The position numbers and the translations under genes are program-made. A DNA stretch of 64,000 nucleotides from Epiperipatus broadwayi (taxonomy: Eukaryota; Onychophora; Udeonychophora; Euonychophora; Peripatidae): positions 7,792,963 through 7,856,962 of the forward strand of contig JAQFVV010006208.1 of the NCBI GenBank assembly GCA_028023455.1, written 5' to 3'. The notes under the pieces were generated by a model, which saw nothing but the letters and a program-made list of their open reading frames with translations, ran no database searches and was not told the origin of the DNA. This document shows positions 54,318 through 64,000 of this stretch, one piece after another (position 1 is the first letter of the stretch; each line of letters starts with the position of its first letter).

Positions 54318-55875
54318 GATTTTTTTATACCATGCAGCATGTGAAAAAACTAATTGTTTTGGGATTTACTTTATTACCTTCCAACTAAATATAACTAGGT
54401 AATCATTTACGGATAAATATAGGCTAGCTGTGTAAAAAATGTTAATTTGTCCTGAAAATTTTCAGCTATCCTAAATCTAATCCAGCTCTAACTTCAGATG
54501 GGAATTTGAAATCATGGAAATGGCTGCATAATACTAGTTATCATGCTACTTTTCTAAACTGAAGAGGGCGCTAACAAACTTATGAAACATTTTCCACGCT
54601 CATCAATTGCAAGCTGAGAGGGGGTGGGGGTTAGTTTTTTTAAATTTGCAGACGCTTATAAATTTTATTTTTAAACAAAAAACGAGTAGCGTCAATGTAT
54701 ACTAGTAACTAATCTGGATAATATGAGTTTAACCACAGATATTTGGAAGACGTAATTTATGGGTTAAAATAATCAAAGCATTACCACATATAAACACACA
54801 CACACACACAAACTGATAAACCTTTGTTTAATAATTGGCACACAATCATGCACAAAAACAAATTACAAAGTGCAATTATCCAAGAATGAAATTCAAGTTG
54901 GTCAGCTGACGAGATAAACTGATGTTAACAAAAAAAAAAAATTCAAATGCCATTTAGAAGGCGGAAATGTTTCTTTTGATGAAGATAATAAAGATTCTTT
55001 TAAAGAAGTTTTAACAGGAAATTCAACAAATTAACATTTTACGAAATCATTTGATCTTAATATTAAAAAACATTTAATGATAACTTCAACAAAATTTTGG
55101 ACAGACATGCTTATTTTTGCTTATATATATATTCAAAATAATAATAAACTAATTGGCACATTAACAAAAATGGCGGGTTTTCAGTGGCATTAATATTCAT
55201 TGGGGAACTCCTACGTTTCAGTCTTTCCAACACGTCATACACTATCATTGTTTTCTAAATAAATAATTTTGCTCCTGGCGACATTCCTCCGAGTACATTA
55301 TTAATAAAAATTAAATGAAATATAAAAACAACAAACTCAAATACAAATTTTCGCTTTAAAAATTAATTTGTCATAAGTATTTGTAAACTATCTATATACA
55401 TTTAAGAGAGGTTGGTGGTGAATATCAATGAGGCTATTATAAGAAATGGGTTCCTATTACTATATTTGTAAAAGGTATTTTAATAGCTAGAAGGAATAAA
55501 AATATATGTCAATTTTTTTTTTCCGAAGTAGAGGGACATATTTTATATTTATTGAACTATGTTAACAAAATTAAAAGTATTTTTTTAAGGATGCTTATTA
55601 AAAAATGGAATAGCTTTAATTTCATGTAAACCTTGCACTCGGCACCTAAGTAAGGAAACATTCCCATTATGTGTAAAGAACCAAATACGTTTTTGATGTT
55701 ACAATAAATATAAAGATCAAAATAATGAAATCAACCAATGCAGATTAATCTGGGACTTTTACTTCCATTAGTAATAAATTGTGGGTGGCTGACTAAAATG
55801 GCTATATAAGCTCTGGCTACATGTGTGTGTGTGTCTAAATTTGTACAAGGCTGGAGATATTTTCCAGATTCTTTT
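54318..55875. other. Unassigned AT-rich DNA
   Basis: A short (AC)n lies at 54793-54808. No gene or known repeat could be supported in 1.5 kb. Confidence 0.5.
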
Positions 55876-55879
55876 CCAT

Positions 55880-56590
55880 GGCAATGAGTGCATTACACAC
55901 TATGCTACAAGATCTTTGATTCTAACATTATGCTAGAATAACATGATATAGTTTAGACATCCTTAATTAATAGAGAATAGTTCTCTAATACCAGCGCTCA
56001 ATAACGGAATTTAGTAGTTTTTGACTCAGTAGTTGAAAAGATTAAATTATTACTACTCATGCTATTAGGACAATTTTGTTAAACAGGTATAGTAATGACA
56101 ATTAAATACACAGAGGCAAAACTCTCCATACAGTGTAAGCATAAAGAATGATGATCATGTGACAATTAAATATTTACAATATTTTGTATCACATGACTCT
56201 TCCTGTAAGCTGAACTAATCAATGGACAATGTTGTAATACTACATTACCCACTATGCTAAAAGATCATTGGTTCTAACTCTATGCTATAATAACATGATA
56301 TAGTTTGGGCATCATTAATAAATGGAATAGTTCTCTAATACCAGTGGCCATAATTGAAAAGATTAAATTATTATTATTGATGCTATTTGCCTAATAGAAC
56401 AATTATGTTAAACATGTACAGTAATGACAATTAAAATACACAGAGGCAAACTCTCCATACAGTAGTGCCACTCAGTGTAAGCATAAAGAATGGGATCATG
56501 TGACAAATATTTACAATATTTTATATCAAAAGACTTTTTCTGTAAGCTTAATTAATCAATGGACAATGTTGTAATATTACATTAGCATTT
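55880..56590 (+). repeat. Tandem duplication, about 352-bp period, carrying two D remnants
   Basis: GATCTTTGATTCTAACATTA (55911) and GATCATTGGTTCTAACTCTA (56263) start matching copies, 85-90 percent alike. Each holds a tiny family D remnant (56109-56160 and about 56440-56508). The first remnant has lost an extra 13 bases, so the duplication followed the insertion. Confidence 0.85.
56109..56160 (+). mobile_element. Minimal 52-bp family D derivative, 12-bp TSD
   Basis: CACAGAGGCAAAACTCTCCA joins the tail GTGTAAGCATAAAGAATGAT through CATGT. GACAATTAAATA flanks (56097-56108 and 56161-56172). It keeps both ends of D without the palindrome or HHR. Confidence 0.85.
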
Positions 56591-56850
56591 TTGAGATCAA
56601 TTTCTGACTAATGGCCTATCTCACTGCAAAGCACTGGCTTAACGAACCTATATATCTGGAAACCAACAATTACTCCTATCTACCATCAAGTTATTAGCCT
56701 GAAATTAAAAAATGACCTAAGATTTTGAATCCAAGTCAATTAATTTGTAGAATTATATAGATCTGAATTTCAGTTTATTGGCGTAATAATATGATAAAGT
56801 TAAATTTGTTTGTTAAAAATGTGTGTGAATTAAATTCAAAACTCTTTGTG

Positions 56851-56963
56851 TCAAGCATTGTTAGCCGAGAGGTCAGCGCAGCTGCCTTGCAAGCAAGTAG
56901 TTGGTTGCAGACGGTTGTTAGTTTGCCTCCCGGCAGATGCTATGACATATGGAAAAAAAAAAA
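56851..56963 (+). mobile_element. tRNA-derived SINE, subfamily C, 13-bp TSD
   Basis: GCATTGTTAGCCGAGAGGTC, CTGCCTTGCAAGCAAGTAG, expanded variable arm, TTTGCCTCCCGGCAGATGC, TATGACATATGG, poly-A. AAAACTCTTTGTG flanks (56838-56850 and 56964-56976). Confidence 0.95.
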
Positions 56964-56976
56964 AAAACTCTTTGTG

Positions 56977-58385
56977 ATGAATTCTATTATCCAGAAACTA
57001 GTCTGTGACTGTGGATAAAACAATACTATCTAGTGTCCTGTAAGTTACTCATGCTCCCAAAAAGCATAAATCAAATACAAGCAGATGAAGCCATGTGATG
57101 TTTCATTAGTACAAACATTCTAGTCAAACAGTAAAAGGCATCTATAGTTGACATAAAACTGAAGTCACTAAAATATACAGTCACTGACCCAGGAGTAAAA
57201 AACTATATAATTATGCAAGAAAGTTGTCTTAAATTCAAAACCTTACATAGTATGCAAATGCTGATGATTATAAGTTCAAAGGTCCTCAATGAAGAGCCCA
57301 TAAGCTAAAAATTTCTGACAAAAAATTGGAACCCTTTCCCATCTTTATCATAGTATTAATCTGACGATCTGAATGAAATCATTATAACATAGAAAAGCAG
57401 ACTTTGTTGAGATATATTTCACTAGTCTTTTGTCCAAAAAAAAAGGCGAAACGTCAATTCTGCATTAAGTATTTCCATATCTATGCATTAAAAAAACTTT
57501 TGGGATCAAACATTATTCAGACCAAAATTATTAGATATAAACAAATTATGTACCATATTAGAAAGAGAATATTGAAATAAATTAAAACTAATTTTTTTAT
57601 CAATTCTTCATGTATGCATTGTTTATCGCATCCTTTGACTGTTTTCTTTGATCCCGAAATCAGCATTATACAAATTTATATTACTGTTTTCATGACTCCA
57701 TCATTTTAATGTATATAAATCAATTATTTTATATAGCGTGATGTTTTATAAACTGTATTCAAATCTGCAAAGCGCATGTGCACAGCTTAATGCTGTATAA
57801 CTATTACATTTTAATGTATATAATTCTAAACTTGAGTTTTATATACTATTAATGAAGCTATATAACAATAAATAAGCTGAACGACTTTGGGAATGCTATG
57901 TTCCCATATTCATAGCCCTCTTTGCTGATAGTTAGTAGATATCACAGTAATGTATGCAAATTTATTCAATAATATTTTAAGAAACCACAATCATGATATA
58001 TTTTACATGGATAGTTTTTTTTTTATTGAAAATGTCATTTTTATTATTTTATTAATAAATGGAATAAATAATCATTTATTTATTTATCATTTAGATGGTC
58101 ATGAGATATTCGTACACTGAAAGAGAGAAATGAGTTTTGATCCAAACCTTTGGTTCTTGCATCTTCACTCTGCCTTTGCATACAATGTGGGTCACTTTTT
58201 TAAAAATATGTATATATTTTTATTTCATCGTAGTATTAGAACTAAACATTTTTTTTAAAAAATTTAATATTTAAGCTTATTTAAAGATTACCCCCCCTCC
58301 CCATATATTTTTTATTTTTTTTTTAAAAATGAACATTTATTCAGTATATTTCAGAATGAGGCTACAATTGTGTATTGCATAGTCT
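56977..58385. other. Unassigned AT-rich DNA
   Basis: No gene, RNA or known repeat could be supported. Confidence 0.5.
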
Positions 58386-58389
58386 GTAA

Positions 58390-58640
58390 TATTTAATTTT
58401 ATTTGCTAGCACAAATCATCCCAACACATACACTGTACTGTTTTTTATATCAACTCAATGATGTCTTGTTAAGTATTGAGGAAACTCGAACTGAGACACA
58501 AGATAGAGACTTTTGAAAAGATAATAATGGCCATCTATCTTTAACCAACATTCTAGTTATATAGGCCAATCTAAAGCATCTCATTTTAAAAGCATCGAGT
58601 TAAAATAAAAAAACCAGTAGAGTGCATGTGTTAGATGAAA
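58390..58640 (+). repeat. Copy of the family K-related repeat
   Basis: ATTTGCTAGCA, CTCAATGATGTCTTGTTAAG, ACACAAGATAGAGA, AAAAGATAATAATGGCC and GGCCAATCTAAAGCATCT match 61185-61430 in order at about 75-80 percent. Confidence 0.75.
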
Positions 58641-59400
58641 AATCCTTACTGTTTAATTTGTATGGATTTTAATAACATGTGGTTAATATATCAACACTTG
58701 TCTTTAGTTCCTTCTGTGATATATTGCAAGGCTGCATTTCAACTGCTATGAACCTATAATTTAGTTTTTATCCCTAGATGGCAGTTATAATCAGAAGAAT
58801 AGGTTTAAAATGTAAATGTTCTTCGCACAAGTGGGCAGGTTTATATTCGTAAAGATGAAAGACTTTTTTCAAAGATAATTTTTTTATTTAAAAGTTATTA
58901 TTAACATTTAAATATTTTTAATAATAAATTTAAAATAATATGTATTTTGTAACTACTAATGCTTTTTTTTTGTTTTATTTTGTAACAATGAAAACTCATG
59001 TAGTGAGAAACTAGAAAATTTTCTTAACATGATATTAATAAAGATATATATATATTTATTATTTCGCAATATAATTTTAATATTTTTAATAAGTTTTAAA
59101 AATATTTTAAATATATATATATATGTATTAAAAAATAATTTAATTTTGTTACAAACTTTATTCCAATTGAAGATTACATATATAAAAATATTTATCTCTT
59201 TTACATCTTAATTTAATTAATTTTAATCCTCTAGGTTAGGGATTGGCAACCTTTTAGTGGTATCATGCTGAACCTATGTCATTCCATATACCAATATGAT
59301 TTTACCAATCTTATTATATATAGTATCACAATTTGTCCAGTTATAATGGGCTTTTGAAGCCTATTACAACCAGATCTTATATTATTGGTCATAATATTTG
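58641..59400. other. Unassigned AT-rich DNA
   Basis: No supported feature. Confidence 0.5.
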
Positions 59401-59430
59401 AAAATACACAGAATTATATATGAAAAGTAT

Positions 59431-59500
59431 GTTTTGATGAAGACTGCTGGACAGTCGAAACTGTAAAGAAAATAAAGAAGTTTTTTAAGAAAATTTGTTT
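59431..59500 (+). ncRNA. Hammerhead-like motif, group I
   Basis: UUGAUGA (59435-59441; C3 is U), an extra A, stem II GACUG (59443-59447) with CAGUC (59453-59457) and loop CUGGA, then GAAAC (59458-59462). Stem II is fully paired. The C3 change and the extra base make cleavage doubtful, and no stem III partner is obvious. Related to 3524-3553, 4014-4043 and 4725-4750. Confidence 0.5.
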
Positions 59501-59530
59501 GCATTGAAGTGTATATGAAAGAAGTATTAT

Positions 59531-60061
59531 TATATATATGTTTTGTAACATTATATTGCATTTAAAAGTCACGGATAAAATTTCCTTTGGCATGGAGAAA
59601 ATTCATCTCATTGAAGTTTAAAAAAATGTGTATTGTTTACAAAATTACTGATTAATGAACATTGATTCAAAATAGCAAAGTGCATTTAGCTTTCAATAGT
59701 TCAATTTAAAAAGCAGATTAATAAACTCTAACCAAATAAAACAAATATTTTTCTAACATGTTTCAAAGAAACTCATTTTTGAGATATAAAAAATCAACTT
59801 GAAATTGGAAGTTTTTCATATATTCTTTTCTTCAAAACTATGGACGTTTGGAATTTATCTCTATGAGAAATTTGTTTTAATTACACAAAAGATATTTAAA
59901 AGTAAAAAAAAAACCAATGCTTTTTAACTTCTTTGAGATCCAAACGATATCAAGTCTGATGTATTTGCAGACTAAATATTCATGCATTAGTCCGACTATC
60001 ACTAATTATAAACTTTGTTTATCAAGTAAATGCACCAAAACTTAAAACATATTATTATATA
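59531..60061. other. Unassigned AT-rich DNA
   Basis: No supported feature. Confidence 0.5.
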
Positions 60062-60074
60062 ATTACAAATAGAA

Positions 60075-60342
60075 TATAATATAATGAGGTTGCCAATAGC
60101 TCTTAACAAGCTTTTCCGAATATCCCTATTCCCCAAACTGTTTTTAAGCTGTGATGCTAGGATATTCAGACATCTTGTCTGAATATTCTAGCACCTCACT
60201 GATGATAGCCACAGCTTGAAACCAGTTTGGGTATAAGGATATTGAGAAAACCTTGTTAAGAGCTATCAGCATGCTCATTATATTACATTTGTAGTGCAAG
60301 CTCATTAAGTCACCTGATATATGACTTGATTTTTTTATTACT
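60075..60342 (+). mobile_element. Family G inverted dimer with HHR, 13-bp TSD
   Basis: Arms of about 100 bp (GAGGTTGCCAATAGCTCTTA ... TGCTAGGATATTCAGACA and complement) plus a tail of about 50 bp. ATTACAAATAGAA flanks exactly (60062-60074 and 60343-60355). Outside the HHR it does not resemble family D, yet the architecture and the core are the same. Confidence 0.9.
60185..60245 (+). ncRNA. Hammerhead ribozyme motif, family G
   Basis: CUGAUGA at 60199-60205; stem II AGC/GCU with loop CACA and a U.U mismatch at 10.1/11.1; GAA at 60218-60220; stem III A-U and C-G around CA; GUU ending at 60227 (predicted cut 60227/60228); stem I CUCA with UGGG (one G.U). Stem II differs from family D at every pair (GGC/GCC against AGC/GCU) but remains paired, which is covariation support. 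Confidence 0.65.
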
Positions 60343-60355
60343 ATTACAAATAGAA

Positions 60356-60715
60356 GTTTTTCAAATGAATTAATTGATATAATATTCTATGTGAATATAA
60401 ATTTACTCTAAATAAGCAGTTGCATACAAAAAAATCATAGGTCAATTGACCATCAAAAAAAATCCAGGCAAAATTAATCTTCCCTAGGAAAAAAAAATTT
60501 CCATCCTACTTAGCTCTTATCTTTATTGAAAATAGCCAAGATTGAACATATGTTTAGTGTACAAAATAATTAATAAATTAAACTGAATCATGGTTTTCAT
60601 TTACATATTAGTCGCAAATGCAAAACATAGGTCATGGGGCAAATGTGTGCGCTGTGATTAAAATATAATTTATTATTATTTCAATTCAATCCAGCATTCT
60701 GCATGCTACACTTGG
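60356..60715. other. Unassigned AT-rich DNA
   Basis: No supported feature. Confidence 0.5.
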
Positions 60716-60729
60716 CATACATGTCCCTA

Positions 60730-60962
60730 AATAAACATCACATGACCACCATTTCTTATGCTTGTGTATAACTGTTGATCTAGGTGCAGTGCTCTCAGAT
60801 CCAAGGCTTCTCACTGATGAGGGCCACAAGCCAGAAACTAGTCTGGGGATATTGGATGAGTAGGCACTAGATGGGGATTTTATGCACAAGCCTTCTGGAA
60901 TCCATTGATTACTCTAGCTTGCTGTGTGTGGCAATACGTATAGTGAGTTTTGCCTGTTTTAA
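60730..60962 (-). mobile_element. Family D half element, 14-bp TSD
   Basis: Read on the minus strand: AACAGGCAAAACTCACTATA, one arm, then the AACAGTTATACACAAGCATA tail ending GTGATGTTTATT. CATACATGTCCCTA flanks exactly (60716-60729 and 60963-60976). One arm only, like 34762-34975; the HHR is sense on the plus strand. Confidence 0.93.
60796..60860 (+). ncRNA. Hammerhead ribozyme motif, family D
   Basis: CUGAUGA at 60814-60820; stem II GGC/GCC, loop CACAA, closing pair G.A (60821/60833); GAAAC at 60834-60838; two-pair stem III A-U and C-G around UA; GUC ending at 60843 (predicted cut 60843/60844); stem I UUCUCA with UGGGGA, internal loop, CCAA/UUGG. This is the best preserved family D core. 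Confidence 0.72.
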
Positions 60963-61587
60963 CATACATGTCCCTAGTTTTCCAACTGCTGTTCTAAGTA
61001 ATGGTGCCTTCCATTACTATTGTTTTCTCATTTTATTACATGATCTTTAATCAACAATTGTTGATATGAATGTCTGAGGTTTTAAGCACGTTCTTTTACA
61101 AATACAAATGATTTTACAAATATTCTAGATTTTGAAATAATAATTGAAATGTATTTAAAGATTTTAATTTATGTAACTATTTAATTTGCTAGCATAGTAT
61201 TCATATGTAATTTTAATCAGACAAAGAATTACATCCTATATACCTGATCTATAATATTGTTTTACTACCTCAATGATATTTTGTTGAGTATGAAGGGTAC
61301 TCTCAAACCAAAGCATGAGATAAAGATTTTTAAAAGATAAGAGTGGCCCTCTTATCTTTGTACCTAAATTCACTGATATAGGTCAATCTAAAGCATCTTG
61401 GAATAAGAGCACGAAGACCTTCGATTAATTATTTTACATCCATTAACTTTATTCCATCCATTAACAATCACAAAATTTCCAATCCACTGCCTATTAATAT
61501 TATGAAATATTAAAATTTATGTAACCTTCCTATTAAAATTATATATGAATACTGCATTAATAAAGTAATTAGTTACATAAATTCTAA

Positions 61588-61925
61588 TATTTCATGGAGG
61601 GATGAAGAGTTGTGGGGTGGAGTGGATTGAAGCCTGTCCATTAAAGTATGAAGATTGGCTATCTTAATATAAGTTGAGCATTGATTATATATATGTGTGG
61701 AGATGATAATCTGGACCAACTGATGAGTGCTAGTTTAGCATGAAATATGTATATTGGTGATTATTTATCTTTTCAACATGTGTATGATCAAGTGAGTCAG
61801 CAGTATGAGATAGCATGGATAGTTGAGGGTCATGTGAAAGTCTAAGTTCAAACCCCCTACATATTACATATTGAAATACAGGTATGAAAAAGCCTGTATT
61901 GTAGGAAAATTTATATATTAAAATA
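61588..61925 (+). mobile_element. Family E single arm with intact HHR
   Basis: Starts within the arm at GGAGGGATGAAGAGTTGTGG and runs to the tail GAAAAAGCCTGTATTGTAGG ... TATATATTAAAATATT. Carries a complete HHR (next entry) and the B-box-like AAGTTCAAACCCCC. Confidence 0.85.
61699..61770 (+). ncRNA. Hammerhead ribozyme, complete core (family E)
   Basis: CUGAUGA at 61720-61726; stem II GUGCUA/UAGCAU with loop GUU (closing G.U); GAA at 61742-61744; stem III A-U, U-A, A-U; AUA ending at 61753 (predicted cut 61753/61754); stem I CCAA/UUGG, internal loop UGGA/U, then GAUAAUC with GAUUAUU. Against 24141-24210 the inner stem II pair changes from G-C to A-U, a compensatory double change. Confidence 0.82.
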
Positions 61926-62140
61926 TTAACAAGCAATAAATTGCAAAATTTAGCGATTGTTAATGAATAGAATAAAGTTAATGGATGTAAAGTGCTCCCA
62001 TTCCAAGACAATTTAGATTGGCCCATGTAAGTGAATTTAGGTACAAAGGTAAGATGGCAGCTCTTATTTTTCAGTCACTATCTTGTGCTTTGGTTTGAGA
62101 TTATTCTTCATACTCAAAAAATGTCGTTGAGATATTAAAA

Positions 62141-62559
62141 TAATACTACAGTGTAGGTATCTTCTGATTAGAATTTAATTTAGCAATTTTTCTAATTATT
62201 AAGAAAAAAAAGAAGAATTATGAAAGAAAATTGGGGGAAGAGAACTTAATTTTTGAATCAGGTTGAATTTTTTTTTTTTTTTTCAAATATTTTCTATTAA
62301 ATTTAAAAAAAAAAAAATCAATTTAAATTTAATCTTGAAATTAAAAACAGTAAAAATTTATTTTAAAAAGAATTAAAATATTATGTATATATAGTGGGTT
62401 CATACATGGAGAATACATTTTCACTTATAATATTTGAGATATACTTAAAGCTAAAATTTAAATTTGGCTTTATATATATGCATTATTTAACTGAATAATT
62501 ATTATAGTGTTCTTAGCTATAATTTTTAATAGGATTATAAAATTATTGTCTTCTCATAT
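62141..62559. other. Unassigned AT-rich DNA
   Basis: A poly-T run lies near 62268-62283 and an A run near 62308-62319. No supported feature. Confidence 0.5.
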
Positions 62560-62668
62560 AAGCGTTGTTAGCCGAGAGGTCAGCGCAGGCATCTTGCAAG
62601 CAAGCAGTTAGTTGCAGACGGTTGTTGCGGGTTCACCTCCCGGCCGATGCTATGACATATGGAAAAAT
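62560..62668 (+). mobile_element. tRNA-derived SINE, subfamily C
   Basis: GCGTTGTTAGCCGAGAGGTC, CATCTTGCAAGCAAGCAG, expanded variable arm, GGGTTCACCTCCCGGCC, GATGCTATGACATATGG and a short A run. The TSD is not clear. Confidence 0.9.
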
Positions 62669-62734
62669 CTATTCTTTCCAAAATTTATGAAAATAAAATA
62701 ATAAAAAAAAGACCTCACAATAATTTAAAGTTTT

Positions 62735-62827
62735 GTCAAGCATTGGTGGCCTAGTGGTTAGCATAGTTGCCTTCCAAGCAGCCGGCCTGTGCTTCCCGGT
62801 TAACGCATTTAACATATGAAAAAAAAA
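62735..62827 (+). mobile_element. tRNA-Gly(UCC)-like SINE, subfamily A, 13-bp TSD
   Basis: GCATTGGTGGCCTAGTGGTT, GCATAGTTGCCTTCCAAGCA, GTGCTTCCCGGTTAACGC, ATTTAACATATG, poly-A. AATTTAAAGTTTT flanks (62722-62734 and 62828-62840). Part of the T arm is deleted. Confidence 0.93.
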
Positions 62828-62840
62828 AATTTAAAGTTTT

Positions 62841-63435
62841 AAATGACAGTTGTAATTACGATTGATTAACAAGGTATTGCATAGTTAAATGATGACATAT
62901 TTATTTGAAACTGATATATAATTTGTGAATGACACTTTGCATTCTTTAATAGCTTTTCTTAGTATAGATATTTATAAATTACAGCGGTATAAGAAAAGTT
63001 CTTTACATTTTAAATTAAATAATATTGTTTATAAGTATGAGTTTCTATATCTCATCTTTGTACATAATTAGTCAATAAAAAAAATTCAGTAAATAGTAAT
63101 GTTATACTATACTGGAAAGATGGTACATTTATTCTTTAAAAGTTTACAGTTTAGCGCTGCTTTCAACCAGATCGGTCATATTCGTTGAATTAATATGGGT
63201 GTATAGAAAATAGAATTTATATGTTAAATAAGTTTATAAATTTAAATACGCCAGTTGCACGATAAGCAATGCACAAGTCACGCCTATTTATATGTTCTTT
63301 TTCGATCATTATACTCATTCCTCTTTAAATACCAGGCATATAAATAATAACTAATGCATTAGAACACCCCATAATCCCAACCAAATGTTGAAACAATACC
63401 TAAAACAAATTACCTCCAGATCAAGCTTTCCTAAT
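62841..63435. other. Unassigned AT-rich DNA
   Basis: No supported feature. Confidence 0.5.
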
Positions 63436-63450
63436 AATTTATCAAGTTAA

Positions 63451-63550
63451 CAAAGGCAAAACTCTCCATACAGTAGTGCCACCCTGTGCCAACCAGAGTT
63501 TTGCCTTTGTTTACAACAATTATGTGCTAGTATGAGATGGTGATCATGTG
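63451..63550 (+). mobile_element. Short family D derivative, 15-bp TSD
   Basis: CAAAGGCAAAACTCTCCATA ... CCAACCAGAGTTTTGCCTTTG, then the tail ACAACAATTATGTGC to GGTGATCATGTG. Exact AATTTATCAAGTTAA flanks (63436-63450 and 63551-63565). Only the first about 30 bases of each arm remain, with no HHR. Confidence 0.93.
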
Positions 63551-63565
63551 AATTTATCAAGTTAA

Positions 63566-63885
63566 ATGCAGTGAGCTAACCGGCAAAGCAATATATTACA
63601 GTGAGTCACATTCCAACAACACTACAAGTTTAGTACAGCACAAATACATATACAAACGAGCAAAACAGACCTTAACATTAAGACTAAATTTTTAGAACAT
63701 GAGGAGCACAATTTTAATCCATTTAACATTAAGCTGTTTATGCTGAGCACAATGATAAATATATATAGAGGCATGATTTATTGCAAATAACATTAATGCG
63801 ATAAACAAAAAAAACTCATGCATTGTATTATCATACAAACGGTATATTTAAATTTTTAAATTTATTTTATTTTTTAGATGTATTC
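63566..63885. other. Unassigned AT-rich DNA
   Basis: No supported feature. Confidence 0.5.
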
Positions 63886-64000
63886 TTCCCATCCCTCTTC
63901 TATGTATTTAAATGGATACTGACCTATACATGAGGGGTCAGAGTGATTTGAGGTCAACATGGGCATGATAACAATATTGGAATCAGCATGGGATTTGGGA
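63886..64000 (+). mobile_element. Family E arm, cut by the window end
   Basis: CCCATCCCTCTTCTATGTAT, CATGAGGGGTCAGAGTGATT, GAGGTCAACATGGGCATGAT match the start of other E right arms. The HHR would be expected about 150-200 bp beyond the window. Confidence 0.85.

Larger units (their letters stand above)
61183..62140. mobile_element. Large inverted pair of family K-related repeat, enclosing family E
   Basis: 61183-61480 (CTCAAACCAAAGCATGAGAT, ATAAGAGTGGCCCTCTTATC, ACATCCATTAACTTTATTCC) is the reverse complement of 61940-62140. The loop contains a family E copy (61588-61925). The pair is likely one palindromic element split by the E insertion. Confidence 0.8.

Noticed and set aside
57400-57470. 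GGCGAAACGTC as another hammerhead second box
   Set aside because: No CUGANGA box with a pairing stem II was found within a sensible distance on the same strand.
2650-62827. tRNA genes at the tRNA-like loci
   Set aside because: All have extra 3' sequence, poly-A tails, TSDs and damaged arms; they are SINEs.

Overview
The window looks like AT-rich, gene-poor animal DNA that has been filled by layers of retroelements. No conserved host gene can be recognised. The evidence for an animal source is the repeat content: tRNA-derived SINEs with poly-A tails and target-site duplications (TSDs), non-LTR retrotransposons (LINEs), decayed RTE-clade LINEs, a decayed Ty3/Gypsy element and hAT-like MITEs. 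One LINE resembles elements I associate with ticks and other invertebrates, so an arachnid or another AT-rich invertebrate is possible, but the species cannot be fixed from this sequence.

Layout: 1-7 kb holds hammerhead-bearing foldback elements, a satellite-like block and short SINEs. 7.5-10.4 kb is unassigned. 10.4-13.8 kb holds SINEs and a decayed RTE element invaded by two foldback elements. 14.7-19.5 kb holds more foldbacks, a truncated LINE and a hAT-like MITE. 19.6-25.1 kb holds a second RTE relic, a 78-bp repeat foldback and a very well preserved hammerhead. 25.5-34.8 kb is the only strong coding block: a nearly intact LINE (LINE-A) next to a frameshifted LINE of another lineage (LINE-B), both on the minus strand. 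34.8-40.4 kb holds foldbacks and a large compound microsatellite. 40.4-43.3 kb is a third RTE relic and 44.2-47.8 kb a Gypsy relic. 47.9-64 kb mixes SINEs, hammerhead elements, a hAT-like MITE and a LINE-B fragment.

The main discovery is that most of the foldback repeats carry the conserved core of a type I hammerhead ribozyme (HHR): CUGANGA, a covarying stem II, GAAA, a very short stem III and a cleavable NUH triplet, with a stem I closed by the flanks. Local labels used here: family E (core after GGACCAA; stem II GUGCUG/CAGCAC; AUA site), family F (relative of E), family D/G/H (core after CCUCA; GUC or GUU site), group I (extra A before stem II, GACUG/CAGUC) and family J (tRNA-like head plus HHR-like core). 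Many copies are inverted dimers, so that sense and antisense cores face each other, and several are bounded as a whole by 10-15 bp TSDs. That fits reverse transcription and LINE-type insertion, not cut-and-paste transposition. Two E loci are head-to-tail repeats with one core per unit, as expected for retrozymes (RNA circles copied back into DNA). The likely enzyme suppliers are LINEs such as LINE-A or an element outside the window; this is inference. Ribozyme activity is predicted from sequence only.
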